A stretch of 18,665 nucleotides of DNA from CAYHZL01 sp964361075 (GTDB taxonomy: Bacteria; Bacteroidota; Ignavibacteria; UBA10030; UBA8401), in contig CAYHZL010000050.1 of NCBI GenBank assembly GCA_964361075.1, positions 1 through 18,665 on the forward strand, given 5' to 3'. The translations under genes and the position numbers were made by a program. This document shows, in pieces, positions 1 to 8,507 of this stretch (positions within the stretch are counted from its first letter, which is position 1; the number at the start of each line of letters is the position of its first letter). The notes beneath the pieces were generated by a model. It saw nothing but the letters and a program-made list of their open reading frames with translations, was not told the DNA's origin and searched no databases.

Positions 1-5
1 CAAAA

Positions 6-23
6 ATGACACGAACGTGGTAT
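6..23. promoter_or_regulatory. candidate operator: CACGAACGTG inverted repeat, copy 1
   Basis: An imperfect palindrome CACG-AA-CGTG (10-19) lies ~50 nt upstream of the response regulator start. The reverse complement of 6-23 shares the pattern ATACCACGnnCGTGnnAT with a second copy at 1716-1733. The symmetry and recurrence ahead of genes suggest a binding site for a dimeric regulator, but two copies are few and no regulator can be assigned. Confidence 0.3.
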
Positions 24-70
24 AGCGTACCGCATTTTAAGATAGTACTTTTACAATAAGAAATTTTTGC

Positions 71-739
71 ATGAAACACGCGGCACACAAGGATGCATTG
101 ATAAAGCCAATCACAATATGGGTTGTCGAAGACAACCTTCGTTATCGTAAAACACTCTCTGGATTAATTAACCGTACACCTGGAATGCTTTGTCCTCACG
201 CATTTGCTACGTGCGAAGAGGCATTAGTTATTCTGGATTCAGACCGCTCACCGGAAGTTATTTTGTTAGATATTGGATTGCCGGGAATGAGTGGTATTGA
301 TGGAATTGAAAAATTTAAACTTCTCTCACCGACAGTGCACATTGTTATTCTGACCGTGTATGATGATAACGATAAAGTATTTAATGCGTTGTGTGCAGGA
401 GCTTCCGGATATTTACTAAAAGATTCTTCGCCGGAAAAAATTATTGATTCAATTAAAGAAGTTCTTGCCGGCGGCGCGCCGATGAACATGCCCATTGCAC
501 ACAAAGTGCTTGAAATGTTCGCACAGTTCAAACCTAAAAAATCTGACTACGGTTTGACAGAACGGGAAAAAGAAATACTGCAACAGATGGTTGCCGGTCT
601 TACCGTACAGCAAATTGCCGACAAACTATTCCTTAGTTTTCACACGGTCAATACACATCTTAAAAACATTTATACCAAAATTCATGTTAATACGCGCTCC
701 GGCGCAGTTTCAAAAGTGTACAAAGAACATTTGCTGTAA
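71..739 (+). CDS. NarL/FixJ-family DNA-binding response regulator
   Basis: A 222-residue two-component response regulator, probably a cytoplasmic transcription factor activated by phosphorylation. Residues ~14-130 form a receiver domain: the acidic pair E20-D21 (VVEDN), the phospho-acceptor D67 in VILLDIGLPG, T95 in VILTVYD and K117 in YLLKDSS are all in place, so it should be phosphorylatable. Residues ~160-222 form a LuxR/GerE helix-turn-helix (LTEREKEIL, IADKLFLSFHTVNTHLKNIY). The length is normal for the NarL/FixJ family. The ATG start is preceded by an A-rich stretch without a clear Shine-Dalgarno. The cognate histidine kinase is not in the window and may lie upstream. The target genes are unknown; the envelope genes that follow on the same strand are candidates by position only. 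The family call is firm; the signal sensed cannot be read from the sequence. Confidence 0.95.
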   Translation: MKHAAHKDALIKPITIWVVEDNLRYRKTLSGLINRTPGMLCPHAFATCEEALVILDSDRSPEVILLDIGLPGMSGIDGIEKFKLLSPTVHIVILTVYDDNDKVFNALCAGASGYLLKDSSPEKIIDSIKEVLAGGAPMNMPIAHKVLEMFAQFKPKKSDYGLTEREKEILQQMVAGLTVQQIADKLFLSFHTVNTHLKNIYTKIHVNTRSGAVSKVYKEHLL

Positions 740-781
740 TCGGTTTCTATTCCCCAAAATAAAATGATAATTTACATATCC

Positions 782-1657
782 ATGAAAAAATATTGCTCAT
801 CTGTATTATACAATTTGGTCATATTCGTATTCATTTTTTTATTTACTGGATTCAATTCGACGCCAGAGCCCATGAGAGTGATGACGTTTAATATCAGGCT
901 TGATAGCCCGAATGATGGTGCAAATATTTGGACTAATAGGAGAGCTAATCTTGTGAGTATGATTAGGTTTCACAAAGCTGATATTGTTGGTTTTCAAGAA
1001 GCGCAAAAACATCAAATAGATTTTATGCTGCAATCTTTACCGGAGTATGGATGGTTCGGAGTTGGTCGTGATGACGGCAAACAACAGGGAGAATTTTCCG
1101 CAATTTTTTACAGAAAAGATCGATTTGATACGCTGAGCACATCAACATTTTGGTGTTCAACAACACCGGAACATCACGGAAAAGGTTGGGATGCGGCATA
1201 CGAAAGAATTGTTACATTCGGAAAAATGAAAGATAACCGAAACAATAAAACATTTTATTTGTTTAACACTCATTTAGATAATGAGGGGCAACACGCAAGA
1301 ATTGAAAGTGCAAAACTTATTAAGAGCACAATGCAATTGATCTGCGATAATTATCCTGTAATTCTCACAGGTGATTTTAATTCTACTCCGAACTCAGAAG
1401 CGTACCAAATTATTTCTGCATCAGAGACTAACTCTTCTATTAACTTAGTTGACTCTCGCACAATATCAAAAAGCAAACCTCACGGTCCGAGCGGAACATT
1501 TACAGGATTTGACATCAATGCCAAACCTGATGCACCGATTGATTTTATTTTCGTAAAAAAAGGAATGTCAGTTTTATCTCACGGCACTCTTTCGGATTCT
1601 TTCGATGGATATCTTCCTTCGGACCACTATCCCGTTCTTGCAGAAATCGTTTTTTAG
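782..1657 (+). CDS. secreted endonuclease/exonuclease/phosphatase (EEP) family hydrolase
   Basis: A metal-dependent phosphoesterase-fold protein of 291 residues, likely exported. The chosen ATG gives MKKYC followed by a hydrophobic core (LVIFVFIFLFTG), a plausible signal peptide or lipoprotein-like leader; an in-frame ATG at 764 would add six residues. EEP motifs follow in order: MTFNIRLD (metal-binding Asn), VGFQEA (catalytic Glu), FNTHLDNEG (His), LTGDFNSTPNS (Asp/Asn pair), IDFIFV, and the C-terminal SDHYPVLAE (Asp-His). All key residues of the fold are therefore present and it should be active. Known family substrates include nucleic acids, inositol phosphates, sphingomyelin and other phosphodiesters; the sequence does not decide which. 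It has no T9SS-type C-terminal domain. It starts 42 nt after the response regulator stop, which makes co-transcription possible. Superfamily call secure, substrate unknown. Confidence 0.9.
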   Translation: MKKYCSSVLYNLVIFVFIFLFTGFNSTPEPMRVMTFNIRLDSPNDGANIWTNRRANLVSMIRFHKADIVGFQEAQKHQIDFMLQSLPEYGWFGVGRDDGKQQGEFSAIFYRKDRFDTLSTSTFWCSTTPEHHGKGWDAAYERIVTFGKMKDNRNNKTFYLFNTHLDNEGQHARIESAKLIKSTMQLICDNYPVILTGDFNSTPNSEAYQIISASETNSSINLVDSRTISKSKPHGPSGTFTGFDINAKPDAPIDFIFVKKGMSVLSHGTLSDSFDGYLPSDHYPVLAEIVF

Positions 1658-1935
1658 ACTCACGTAGATTCAATATTCCATTGAAATAAATTTTAACGCT
1701 TTTTTCTTCGTTAAGATACCACGAACGTGCGATTGTTCATTGGTGTGTAAAACGGTAATATCTAAATGAGTATTTATGTGTTTTTAATGATACACCCGTT
1801 CTTTACGGGATGCTACGAATATGCTATAAAGCAGACAGTTATAACAAATTTTGAGTTCGCACATTTTTTTTGATTCAAACAATGATGAAATCTTATTACA
1901 AAATTGATTGCTTATTTATTGTCGAGCGGAAACCA
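1658..1935. other. intergenic region upstream of the TonB receptor
   Basis: This 278-nt AT-rich gap holds no credible gene. It contains a weak 6-bp hairpin TTCAAT-ATTCC-ATTGAA (1669-1685) after the hydrolase stop, the CACGAACGTG palindrome (1720-1729), and a small hairpin CCCGT-TCTTT-ACGGG (1795-1809) that looks like the remnant of a dispersed repeat. A promoter for the downstream operon probably lies here, but I could not identify convincing -33/-7 elements. Confidence 0.5.
1716..1733. promoter_or_regulatory. candidate operator: CACGAACGTG inverted repeat, copy 2
   Basis: This second CACG-AA-CGTG palindrome (core 1720-1729) sits in the 278-nt gap between the EEP hydrolase and the TonB-dependent receptor, about 200 nt before the receptor start at 1936. 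In inverted orientation it matches the 6-23 copy over ATACCACGnnCGTGnnAT. It may belong to the receptor gene's control region. No convincing promoter could be fixed around it. Confidence 0.3.
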
Positions 1936-4827
1936 ATGAACATTATCAACAAACTACATTTTTATATCTTCGTCTTTTTGTTCTGCGCACTGCAAATAAG
2001 TTATGCCGGTACATCAGGAAAAATTTCAGGTAAAATTACTGATGCTACAACTAAAGATGGTTTGCCCGGCGCAATAATTCTGATTGACGGGACAAAACTT
2101 GGAGTATCAACTGATATTGACGGAACCTACAGAATTTTAAATGTTCCTCCCGGAAAGTATTCGGTAAGAATAAGTATGATTGCTTATACAAAGACGGTGG
2201 TCAATGAAGTTGAAGTGAAGTCCGATGAGACAACGAATTTGAATATTGCTCTGAAACAAGAGAGTATTGATTTGAAAGAGGTTGTGGTTCGAGCAGAACG
2301 TCTGCCAATTCAGAAAGACAAAACGTATAGTAGCGCAACAATCAGCACGCAGACAATTGAGATGATGCCTGTAACATCGGTGAAGGAACTCATTAGCCAA
2401 CAAGCAGGAGTTGTATCGTCCGGAGGTGAGTTGCATTTCCGCGGCGGTCGCGGTCGCGAAGTTGCTTATATAATAGATGGAATTCCGGTTTCAAATGCCT
2501 ACAACCAATCGGGCGGTACTGAAGTGAATGTAGAAAACAATATGATTCAAGAACTCTCGGTGCTCAGCGGAACATTTAACGCGGAATATGGTTCGGCACA
2601 ATCCGGTGTTGTGAATATTGTTACGCGACGTCCGGAAAAAGTTCTCAGTGGTTCTGTCTCAACATATTTTGGAGATTGGGTAAGTGACAAGCAGGATATT
2701 TATGTAGGTATCAAAAAAATAAATCCAATTTCAGAAGGTGATATTCAAATGTCGCTTACTGGTCCGCTGCTTATCGAAAATCTTTCATTTTTTGCTTCGG
2801 GACGTTTCAATAAATCTGAATCACCATATTGGTACGAGCGAAGATTTGTTCCGCTGGATGGGTGGCGGATTGCTGCGTACGATCATTGGTTTCGAGAGCA
2901 TAATCCCGCCTCTGTCGGTCAGACACAAGCAGTGACAATTCCTGATTCACTTGGAACCGGCGATAGAGCACAAGGACCGTTAACTCAGACGAATGCAATT
3001 TCATTTACCGGAAAAATTGATTATCAACCCACGTCTTACGTACGATTTAATTATCAAATTTTTGGATCTTCTAAAACAACAACAGGTGGCGGTCAATCTC
3101 GGCGATATCAACCCGACGAGACAAGTACAAGCCAAACATTGTCTCTCAATCAAATTCTTTCATTCCATCATTTTATAACAGAGCAGTTTTTTTATAACAT
3201 AGGAATCTATTATCAACATAATACTAATGAAAGTTTTTATCGGAAGGATAATAGGATTGCGAAGTATCCCGGCGATGCCGGCATTCAACTTATTGATTTT
3301 TCTGCTGATGGTTTTTCGCTTGGAACCACGGGAGGATTTTACACAGGTGCGCCCGGAAAAAATTACAGAGATTTGTTTCTTGTGAATGGCGATTTTAATT
3401 TTCAAATCGATCATGTAAATCTTATTAAAGCAGGGTTCGAATTTAAACAACATAACATCAACACATATTACTGGCCAAATATTTCAACTCCTGAATGGCA
3501 GAACTACAAATGGCCTTCAAGCGAATCAATTAGCGCGAAAGCATTATCGTACAATCAGTATTGGAATGCATTGATTGATTATTGGAAAAAATGGGATTCG
3601 ACATATAACACTACTCGCTATCGACCGGCACTTGCATCTGAATACACACTCTGGCGTGATTATACCATTAAGCCAATGCAATGGTCAGTGTATGTACAAG
3701 ACAAACTTGAACTTGGTGAGATTATTGTGAATGCAGGAGTTCGATTTGATGCATTCGATCCGAAAGAAAAAGTACCGATAAAATGGAATGCAGAATCGTA
3801 CAACTTAGGCGCGCCTGCAAATGTGAAGAACGCTTCGGTGAAGTATCAACTAAGTCCGCGTTTCGGTCTGTCATTCCCGATTTCAAATGCCGGTGCATTC
3901 CACGCATCGTACGGACATTTTTTTCAAATGCCAAGTTTTCAATATATGTACAATACTCCTGTGCAAGCACTCACTGCGCTTCAACTTGAAGGGATAACAT
4001 TAGGGAACGCAAATCTTGAACCGGAAAAAACTGTAAGTTATGAAGTTGGTCTTCAACAAGAAATTGTTACCGGACTTGTTGCTGATGTAACTGCGTATTA
4101 TAAAGATTTTCGAAATCTACTCGGCATCGAACAGATTACGACAATTGATGCTGTCGGATACAAACGATTCATCAATCGAGATTATGGTTACTCGAAAGGT
4201 TTCACTCTTTCACTTCAAAAAAATGGAGAGGGTCTTATTACCGGAGCAATCAATTATACACTCTCATTTTCAAATGGAAGTTCATCAGATCCGCAATCTA
4301 TTCAGTTAGTGCAAGCGGCAACACAATATGGCGGACAAGCTGTAACGTTTTTACAGCGTCAAATACTTCCATTGGATTGGGATCAACGGCAGACTCTTAA
4401 TTCTTTTGTGAACTTTGGAGTTTCCGGAAGTTGGAATCTGGGCATTTACGGATATGTTGCTACCGGGTTGCCATACAGCCCGACATTCATCGAACGATTT
4501 GATATTCTTGATCAAGAATATCGTCAATCAGGTTCGAAGCCTTTCAAATGGAGCGTTGATTTGAAAGCGACAACAAATTTAAAAATCTTCGGTCAACGCA
4601 CATCTGTTTATTTAAAAGTTGATAATGTATTCGATCATCTGAACGAAGACCAAGTGTATGCAAGTACAGGGCAAGCATCGAACCCGGCCCGATTGCCGGA
4701 TCGTTTGGCGCTTGAACTTACCCGACTTGCGCAAGAGGGGCTTTTTAATTTACACGATATTGATAATCATCCGGAGTACTATTCGCTTCCGCGAAAGATC
4801 ACACTCGGATTCGAATGGAGATTTTAA
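1936..4827 (+). CDS. TonB-dependent outer-membrane receptor with carboxypeptidase-regulatory-like N-terminal domain
   Basis: A 963-residue outer-membrane receptor or transporter energised by TonB. I chose the ATG at 1936 because it gives a clean signal peptide (MNIINKLHFYIFVFLFCAL...SYA). The open frame extends to a TTG at 1870 and ATGs at 1882/1885, which would bury the signal. The mature protein begins with a carboxypeptidase-D-like beta-sandwich (~25-115: GKISGKITDATTKDGLPGA, DIDGTYRILNVPPGKYSV), then a TonB-box-like LKEVVVRAE, then the plug (~125-250, ending SGTFNAEYGSAQSGVVNIVTRRP). The remaining ~700 residues are Tyr/aromatic-rich beta-barrel sequence ending in a terminal Phe (LGFEWRF), the usual outer-membrane assembly signal. 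There is no SusD-like partner next to it; instead the next gene overlaps or abuts it and encodes a large exported T9SS-type protein. The substrate is unknown. It could serve uptake or act as a surface-assembly platform with its neighbour. Confidence 0.93.
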   Translation: MNIINKLHFYIFVFLFCALQISYAGTSGKISGKITDATTKDGLPGAIILIDGTKLGVSTDIDGTYRILNVPPGKYSVRISMIAYTKTVVNEVEVKSDETTNLNIALKQESIDLKEVVVRAERLPIQKDKTYSSATISTQTIEMMPVTSVKELISQQAGVVSSGGELHFRGGRGREVAYIIDGIPVSNAYNQSGGTEVNVENNMIQELSVLSGTFNAEYGSAQSGVVNIVTRRPEKVLSGSVSTYFGDWVSDKQDIYVGIKKINPISEGDIQMSLTGPLLIENLSFFASGRFNKSESPYWYERRFVPLDGWRIAAYDHWFREHNPASVGQTQAVTIPDSLGTGDRAQGPLTQTNAISFTGKIDYQPTSYVRFNYQIFGSSKTTTGGGQSRRYQPDETSTSQTLSLNQILSFHHFITEQFFYNIGIYYQHNTNESFYRKDNRIAKYPGDAGIQLIDFSADGFSLGTTGGFYTGAPGKNYRDLFLVNGDFNFQIDHVNLIKAGFEFKQHNINTYYWPNISTPEWQNYKWPSSESISAKALSYNQYWNALIDYWKKWDSTYNTTRYRPALASEYTLWRDYTIKPMQWSVYVQDKLELGEIIVNAGVRFDAFDPKEKVPIKWNAESYNLGAPANVKNASVKYQLSPRFGLSFPISNAGAFHASYGHFFQMPSFQYMYNTPVQALTALQLEGITLGNANLEPEKTVSYEVGLQQEIVTGLVADVTAYYKDFRNLLGIEQITTIDAVGYKRFINRDYGYSKGFTLSLQKNGEGLITGAINYTLSFSNGSSSDPQSIQLVQAATQYGGQAVTFLQRQILPLDWDQRQTLNSFVNFGVSGSWNLGIYGYVATGLPYSPTFIERFDILDQEYRQSGSKPFKWSVDLKATTNLKIFGQRTSVYLKVDNVFDHLNEDQVYASTGQASNPARLPDRLALELTRLAQEGLFNLHDIDNHPEYYSLPRKITLGFEWRF

Positions 4828-4847
4828 TAACAATGGAAATAACATGT

Positions 4848-7800
4848 ATGCAAAAAAGTAATTTCTTGAAAAATATTTTTGTCGCGCTACGTTTTCTCGT
4901 ATGTGTATGGATGATGCAGCCGTTTGCTTTTTCCGGTGAAAAGGATCCAGTACAAACAGGCTCCCGCTCTTCTCAAGGACTTCGAAAAGACAACAAAGCG
5001 AATGAAGTAGGAAATGCAAAATATTTCAGATTTGGTGTTGTTGATGGAAATCTTGTGAATGGTGGACTTACCAATTCCGGAATATTAGGCAACCTTTATG
5101 TTAGCGGATGCCCGCGTATTTCTTGGCCCAAGGGACCAAAAAATATCAGTTATCTTTTTGGTGCATCGTTTTATGTTGCGAGTCAGGTTATTGGCGAACG
5201 AGGCGATACGTTGTATATCGTTTCTACAGATTTTAGACGCCAGCTCCAAAGACAATCGCCGGATCAAACACATTGGTGGTCATTTATGCCGCTGCCAAAA
5301 TATTTCAACAATCATCAGCCCGCTTCGGTAACATGGGATATGGATGGAATTAGCGAAGATGTTGGCGTTGATGGAATTCCGGGCACGCATGATTTCGGCG
5401 AGGGAGATGGTATTCTGCAAGTGCAAGAAGATTTCAATCGTAATGGTAAACTTGATGTAAGCTTGATTAATAATGCCGGTTGGTTTGCGTTTAGTAACAA
5501 GCAGGAAACATGGCCAAGAATCTGGCCTGTTGGTTCGTATCCGACCGATACACGAACCCCTGCTAATGAAGAAGCTGATTTGCGCCATGGAAAGTGGAAT
5601 GGAAAATATGGCGCATATATTCGAGCTGATCAAGAATCATATACCGTGATGGATGATCGTGAAAATGATAAGTCTGAGTATTATCCATTTACTGATTCTA
5701 TCTCACGTTTACCTTTTCCAAATGGAAGAAGAGGATTGGGTATTTCTGTAACCACTCGTAGTTATCAATGGTCATCACCATTAGCAGAAGATATTTTAAT
5801 TACGACATACGACATTGTGAACAATGGAAAAACTCTTTCGAAATCTGTTGTCGGAATGTATGTTGACCCTGATCTTGGCGGAAGTTTGGAGGGTGATGAT
5901 GCATCGTTCGATAAAAAACTTGACATCACCTATTCATGGACTGACGGATATTCATCGAATGGATTGAAGGTTGGATATTTTGGATTTGCCTTTCTTGAAA
6001 GTCCGGGTATTGACAATGACGGAGTTGATAATGATGAAGACGGATATAGAGATGAAAATCAATACAATCATATCGATGAAAATAAAAATTGGCGACCGTA
6101 TACGGATTTAAATGGCAATGGAAAATGGGATACTGAAGACAAAAATCATAACGGTGTTCTTGATCCCGGCGAAGATACTAATGGTAACGGAAAGATTGAT
6201 CAAGAACCGGCATTCGATGATGTTGGATCGGATGGCATAGGACCTGAGGATGAAAATTATTCTGGTCCGGATCCAGACGGTTCAGAATGTAATGGAAAAG
6301 CAGATTGGGGAGAACCGAATTTCGATTTTACTGACAATGTAGAGATAGATCAAGTAGGTCTTACATCATTTTATCTTCGTAAAGTGAATAACAACATGTC
6401 AAACGATAAATTGTATTGGGAGACAGAAATTCGTCCAGGAAATTTTGTGGAAGAATCGGGATTTCAAGCAGATATTAGTTTCAGTTACGGGTGCGGATAT
6501 GTTCCGATTAAAACCGGTATAGGCGGCTCTCAGCGATATGCGATTAGTTTGGTATTTGCCAATGATAAAGACGGCATCATCCGTAACAAACGAACGATAC
6601 AAGTAATTTATGATGCAAATTATAATTTTGCAAAACCTCCGCGCAAACCGAATGTGGTTGCATCGGCTGATGATCACCGCGTAGTACTCGACTGGGATGA
6701 CAATGCAGAGCGTTCGAAAGATCCAATTTACGGATTAGATTTTGAGGCATACTATATTTATAAAAGTACTGATCCAACATTTAATGAAATTAAAACGATT
6801 ACTGATGCGTTTGGAAACCCGCTGCTCTTTAAGCCGCTGGCTATTTTTGATTTGAAGGATGGACTCAAAGGAATTCATCCGATACGTCTTGGAAGCACAC
6901 TCGGCGCAGAAAGTGATCTTGGTGTATCATACAATATGGGAACGGATAGTGGTCTTCAGCACAGGTTTATTGACACAAGTGTTACGAACGGTAGAACATA
7001 CTACTATGCTGTTGTCTCTATTGATAAAGGTTACACGCCTTCTTTTTATCCAACAATTTCTGATCGCGAAGGATTGCTTTCCATTCCGCCAACAACATGT
7101 TCTGCGGATATTCAGGTGGATTTATTAGGACGACCGATTGCTACAGATAAAAATACTGTTATTGTAACACCGAACGAACGAGCTGCGGGATGGAAAGCTC
7201 CTCAGTTGAAGGATAATCGTCTTACTCATGTCGCCGGCAAGGGAACAGGAAGCATTGATATAGAATTCTATAATCGTACTCGTACACTTCCAAATAATAC
7301 GTATGAAATACGATTCACTGACGATTCAAGTTTCGCGCGGTTCTACGCCACCGGACAAACGTCAGGTTTTATTTTGTCGAACCTCACTTCGAATACTGTT
7401 CTGAGCAGCATTGTAGGACCAGATACCAACGCACGGTCTTCAGAAATTTTAATAGAAGGATTCAAAGTTACACTCCATAACTCTAAAACTGAATTAGATA
7501 CAAGTCTTACAAAATGGGCAATTGGAAATTCAACATTGAAGATTACCAGTACACCAAATTCCGGAATAAATGTTGGACGTGATTATGAAATACGAATAGT
7601 AGATGACAGCAGTGTTACAACGTTCAATAATAAAAAAAGTAATTTTCAATTATGGGATGTAACAAATAAAGATTCAATGTTTCAAGTTGGCTATCGTTAT
7701 CTCGAACCAACATCGAAATCAATTAAAAGTCGGTTAGCAGCCGGTGATGAAATCAGAGTTTCGGCAATTGTTCCGCCAACAACGTCGTGGATACTTCAAG

Positions 7801-8261
7801 TAGTCGAACGATCATCTCTGCCAAAAGCTCCGGTAAAAGGAGATGTATTTTCACTAGCAACAAAGAAAAATTGGGATCGTCTCGACCGATATCAGTTTAC
7901 TGTTGAAGGGAATAATGTTGATCAGACCAAAGCAAAAAATGATCTTTCGAACATCTATACTGTACCTGATCCGTATTTAACAGTCAGCAGTCTTGAGCGA
8001 AAAATTATTAATACGACGGAAGGACGCGGAGACCGCCGCATAGATTTTGTGAATCTGCCAAACGAATGTACGATTAGCATATTTACAACATCAGGACGAC
8101 TTGTTCGAACATTGCGTCACAGTTCAGCAGAAAATAATTCCCGCGAGGCGTGGGATCTTCGAACAAAAGATGGATTAGAAGTAGCCAGCGGAGTTTATTT
8201 ATACGTTGTTGAGTCATCGGGTATCGGCACATTTAGAGGTCGGCTCGCCATAATTAAATAG
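4848..8261 (+). CDS. large exported protein with Asp/Asn-rich Ca-loop-like repeats, Fn3-like domain and T9SS-like C-terminus
   Basis: A protein of ~1137 residues, of a kind often found beside TonB receptors in FCB genomes but of unknown function. The ATG at 4848 gives MQKSNFLKNIFVALRFLVCVW, a good signal peptide. In-frame ATGs at 4833 and 4815 are alternatives, the latter overlapping the receptor stop by 13 nt. Residues ~385-500 are packed with calcium-loop-like motifs (DNDGVDNDEDGYRDEN, DLNGNGKWDTEDKNHNG, DTNGNGKIDQE, PDPDGSECNGKADWGEPNFD); an earlier copy is DFGEGDGILQVQEDFNRNGK. A fibronectin-III-like segment follows (~600-740: KPPRKPNVVASADDHRVVLDW ... GRTYYYAVVSIDKG). The C-terminus (VPDPYLTVSSLE ... 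TISIFTTSGRLVRTL ... DLRTKDGLEVASGVYLYVVES ... GRLAIIK) is a divergent T9SS/FlgD-like sorting domain. It is likely a surface-exposed or outer-membrane-associated partner of the receptor. The architecture is clear; the role is inferred from context. Confidence 0.85.
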   Translation: MQKSNFLKNIFVALRFLVCVWMMQPFAFSGEKDPVQTGSRSSQGLRKDNKANEVGNAKYFRFGVVDGNLVNGGLTNSGILGNLYVSGCPRISWPKGPKNISYLFGASFYVASQVIGERGDTLYIVSTDFRRQLQRQSPDQTHWWSFMPLPKYFNNHQPASVTWDMDGISEDVGVDGIPGTHDFGEGDGILQVQEDFNRNGKLDVSLINNAGWFAFSNKQETWPRIWPVGSYPTDTRTPANEEADLRHGKWNGKYGAYIRADQESYTVMDDRENDKSEYYPFTDSISRLPFPNGRRGLGISVTTRSYQWSSPLAEDILITTYDIVNNGKTLSKSVVGMYVDPDLGGSLEGDDASFDKKLDITYSWTDGYSSNGLKVGYFGFAFLESPGIDNDGVDNDEDGYRDENQYNHIDENKNWRPYTDLNGNGKWDTEDKNHNGVLDPGEDTNGNGKIDQEPAFDDVGSDGIGPEDENYSGPDPDGSECNGKADWGEPNFDFTDNVEIDQVGLTSFYLRKVNNNMSNDKLYWETEIRPGNFVEESGFQADISFSYGCGYVPIKTGIGGSQRYAISLVFANDKDGIIRNKRTIQVIYDANYNFAKPPRKPNVVASADDHRVVLDWDDNAERSKDPIYGLDFEAYYIYKSTDPTFNEIKTITDAFGNPLLFKPLAIFDLKDGLKGIHPIRLGSTLGAESDLGVSYNMGTDSGLQHRFIDTSVTNGRTYYYAVVSIDKGYTPSFYPTISDREGLLSIPPTTCSADIQVDLLGRPIATDKNTVIVTPNERAAGWKAPQLKDNRLTHVAGKGTGSIDIEFYNRTRTLPNNTYEIRFTDDSSFARFYATGQTSGFILSNLTSNTVLSSIVGPDTNARSSEILIEGFKVTLHNSKTELDTSLTKWAIGNSTLKITSTPNSGINVGRDYEIRIVDDSSVTTFNNKKSNFQLWDVTNKDSMFQVGYRYLEPTSKSIKSRLAAGDEIRVSAIVPPTTSWILQVVERSSLPKAPVKGDVFSLATKKNWDRLDRYQFTVEGNNVDQTKAKNDLSNIYTVPDPYLTVSSLERKIINTTEGRGDRRIDFVNLPNECTISIFTTSGRLVRTLRHSSAENNSREAWDLRTKDGLEVASGVYLYVVESSGIGTFRGRLAIIK

Positions 8262-8281
8262 TATAAAAAATGTAACTCCTA

Positions 8282-8311
8282 AGTAACTCATAATTGTGTG
8301 TTACTCTTTTT
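8282..8311 (+). terminator. weak candidate terminator
   Basis: AGTAACTCA and TGTGTTACT pair over 9 bp with one T-T mismatch around a 6-nt loop and are followed by CTTTTTG. It lies ~20 nt after the stop of the large exported protein, the expected position. The stem is AT-rich and has a mismatch, so termination may be partial. Confidence 0.4.
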
Positions 8312-8359
8312 GAAAAAAATACGCCGCAGGCGCACTGAACGCGCTACTCAGCGAAAATA

Positions 8360-8438
8360 ACCCCACCCTTTGTCCCTCCCCTTTTAGGGGAGGGAATATG
8401 TCCTCTCCCCCTAACAGGGGGAGAGAAAGAGAGGGGGT
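8360..8438. repeat. nested palindromic intergenic repeat (CCCTCCCC/CTCTCCCCC type)
   Basis: Two adjacent perfect hairpins, CCCTCCCC-TTTTA-GGGGAGGG (8374-8394) and CTCTCCCCCT-AAC-AGGGGGAGAG (8403-8425), are enclosed by an outer ACCCC (8360-8364) / GGGGT (8434-8438) pair. The result is a cruciform-like element with two arms. Its base composition is unlike the surrounding AT-rich DNA. Similar C-run/G-run elements are dispersed in many bacterial genomes. I infer it is a non-autonomous repeat; as RNA it could also attenuate or stabilise the transcript. Confidence 0.7.
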
Positions 8439-8451
8439 CGTGTTTACAAAA

Positions 8452-8507
8452 GTGGAAAAGCAAAGAGTGAGTGATTCGCCGCGGCGAACGAATTTATAAT
8501 TTTCCAC
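8452..8507. repeat. dyad GTGGAAAA/TTTTCCAC upstream of the PorV-like gene
   Basis: GTGGAAAA (8452-8459) and TTTTCCAC (8500-8507) form a perfect 8-bp inverted repeat. Between them sits the perfect palindrome TTCGCCGCGGCGAA (8475-8488). The right arm ends 11 nt before the ATG at 8519, so the structure would fold directly over the translation start region. It may be a second small repeat element or a regulatory dyad. Confidence 0.5.

Noticed and set aside
782..1657. EEP hydrolase as a secreted phospholipase that supplies ethanolamine to the downstream pathway.
   Set aside because: The fold covers many substrates, nothing in the sequence specifies a phospholipid, and the genes are 12 kb apart.
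1669..1685. Hairpin TTCAAT/ATTGAA after the EEP hydrolase as a terminator.
   Set aside because: Only six AT-rich pairs, and the T-run lies ~15 nt away; too weak to call.
1870..1935. Upstream TTG (1870) or ATG (1882/1885) start for the TonB receptor.
   Set aside because: These add a charged stretch before the signal peptide; the 1936 ATG gives a normal signal sequence.
1936..8261. SusC/SusD polysaccharide utilisation pair.
   Set aside because: The receptor resembles SusC only in general layout; the neighbour lacks SusD helical repeats and the lipoprotein Cys, and no glycosidase genes are present.
8360..8438. Possible CRISPR array or rho-independent terminator.
   Set aside because: There are no regularly spaced direct repeats with unique spacers, and neither hairpin is followed by a T-run on the + strand.
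8301..8507. Minus-strand 68-codon open frame.
   Set aside because: It lies wholly within the palindromic intergenic repeats and is low in complexity.
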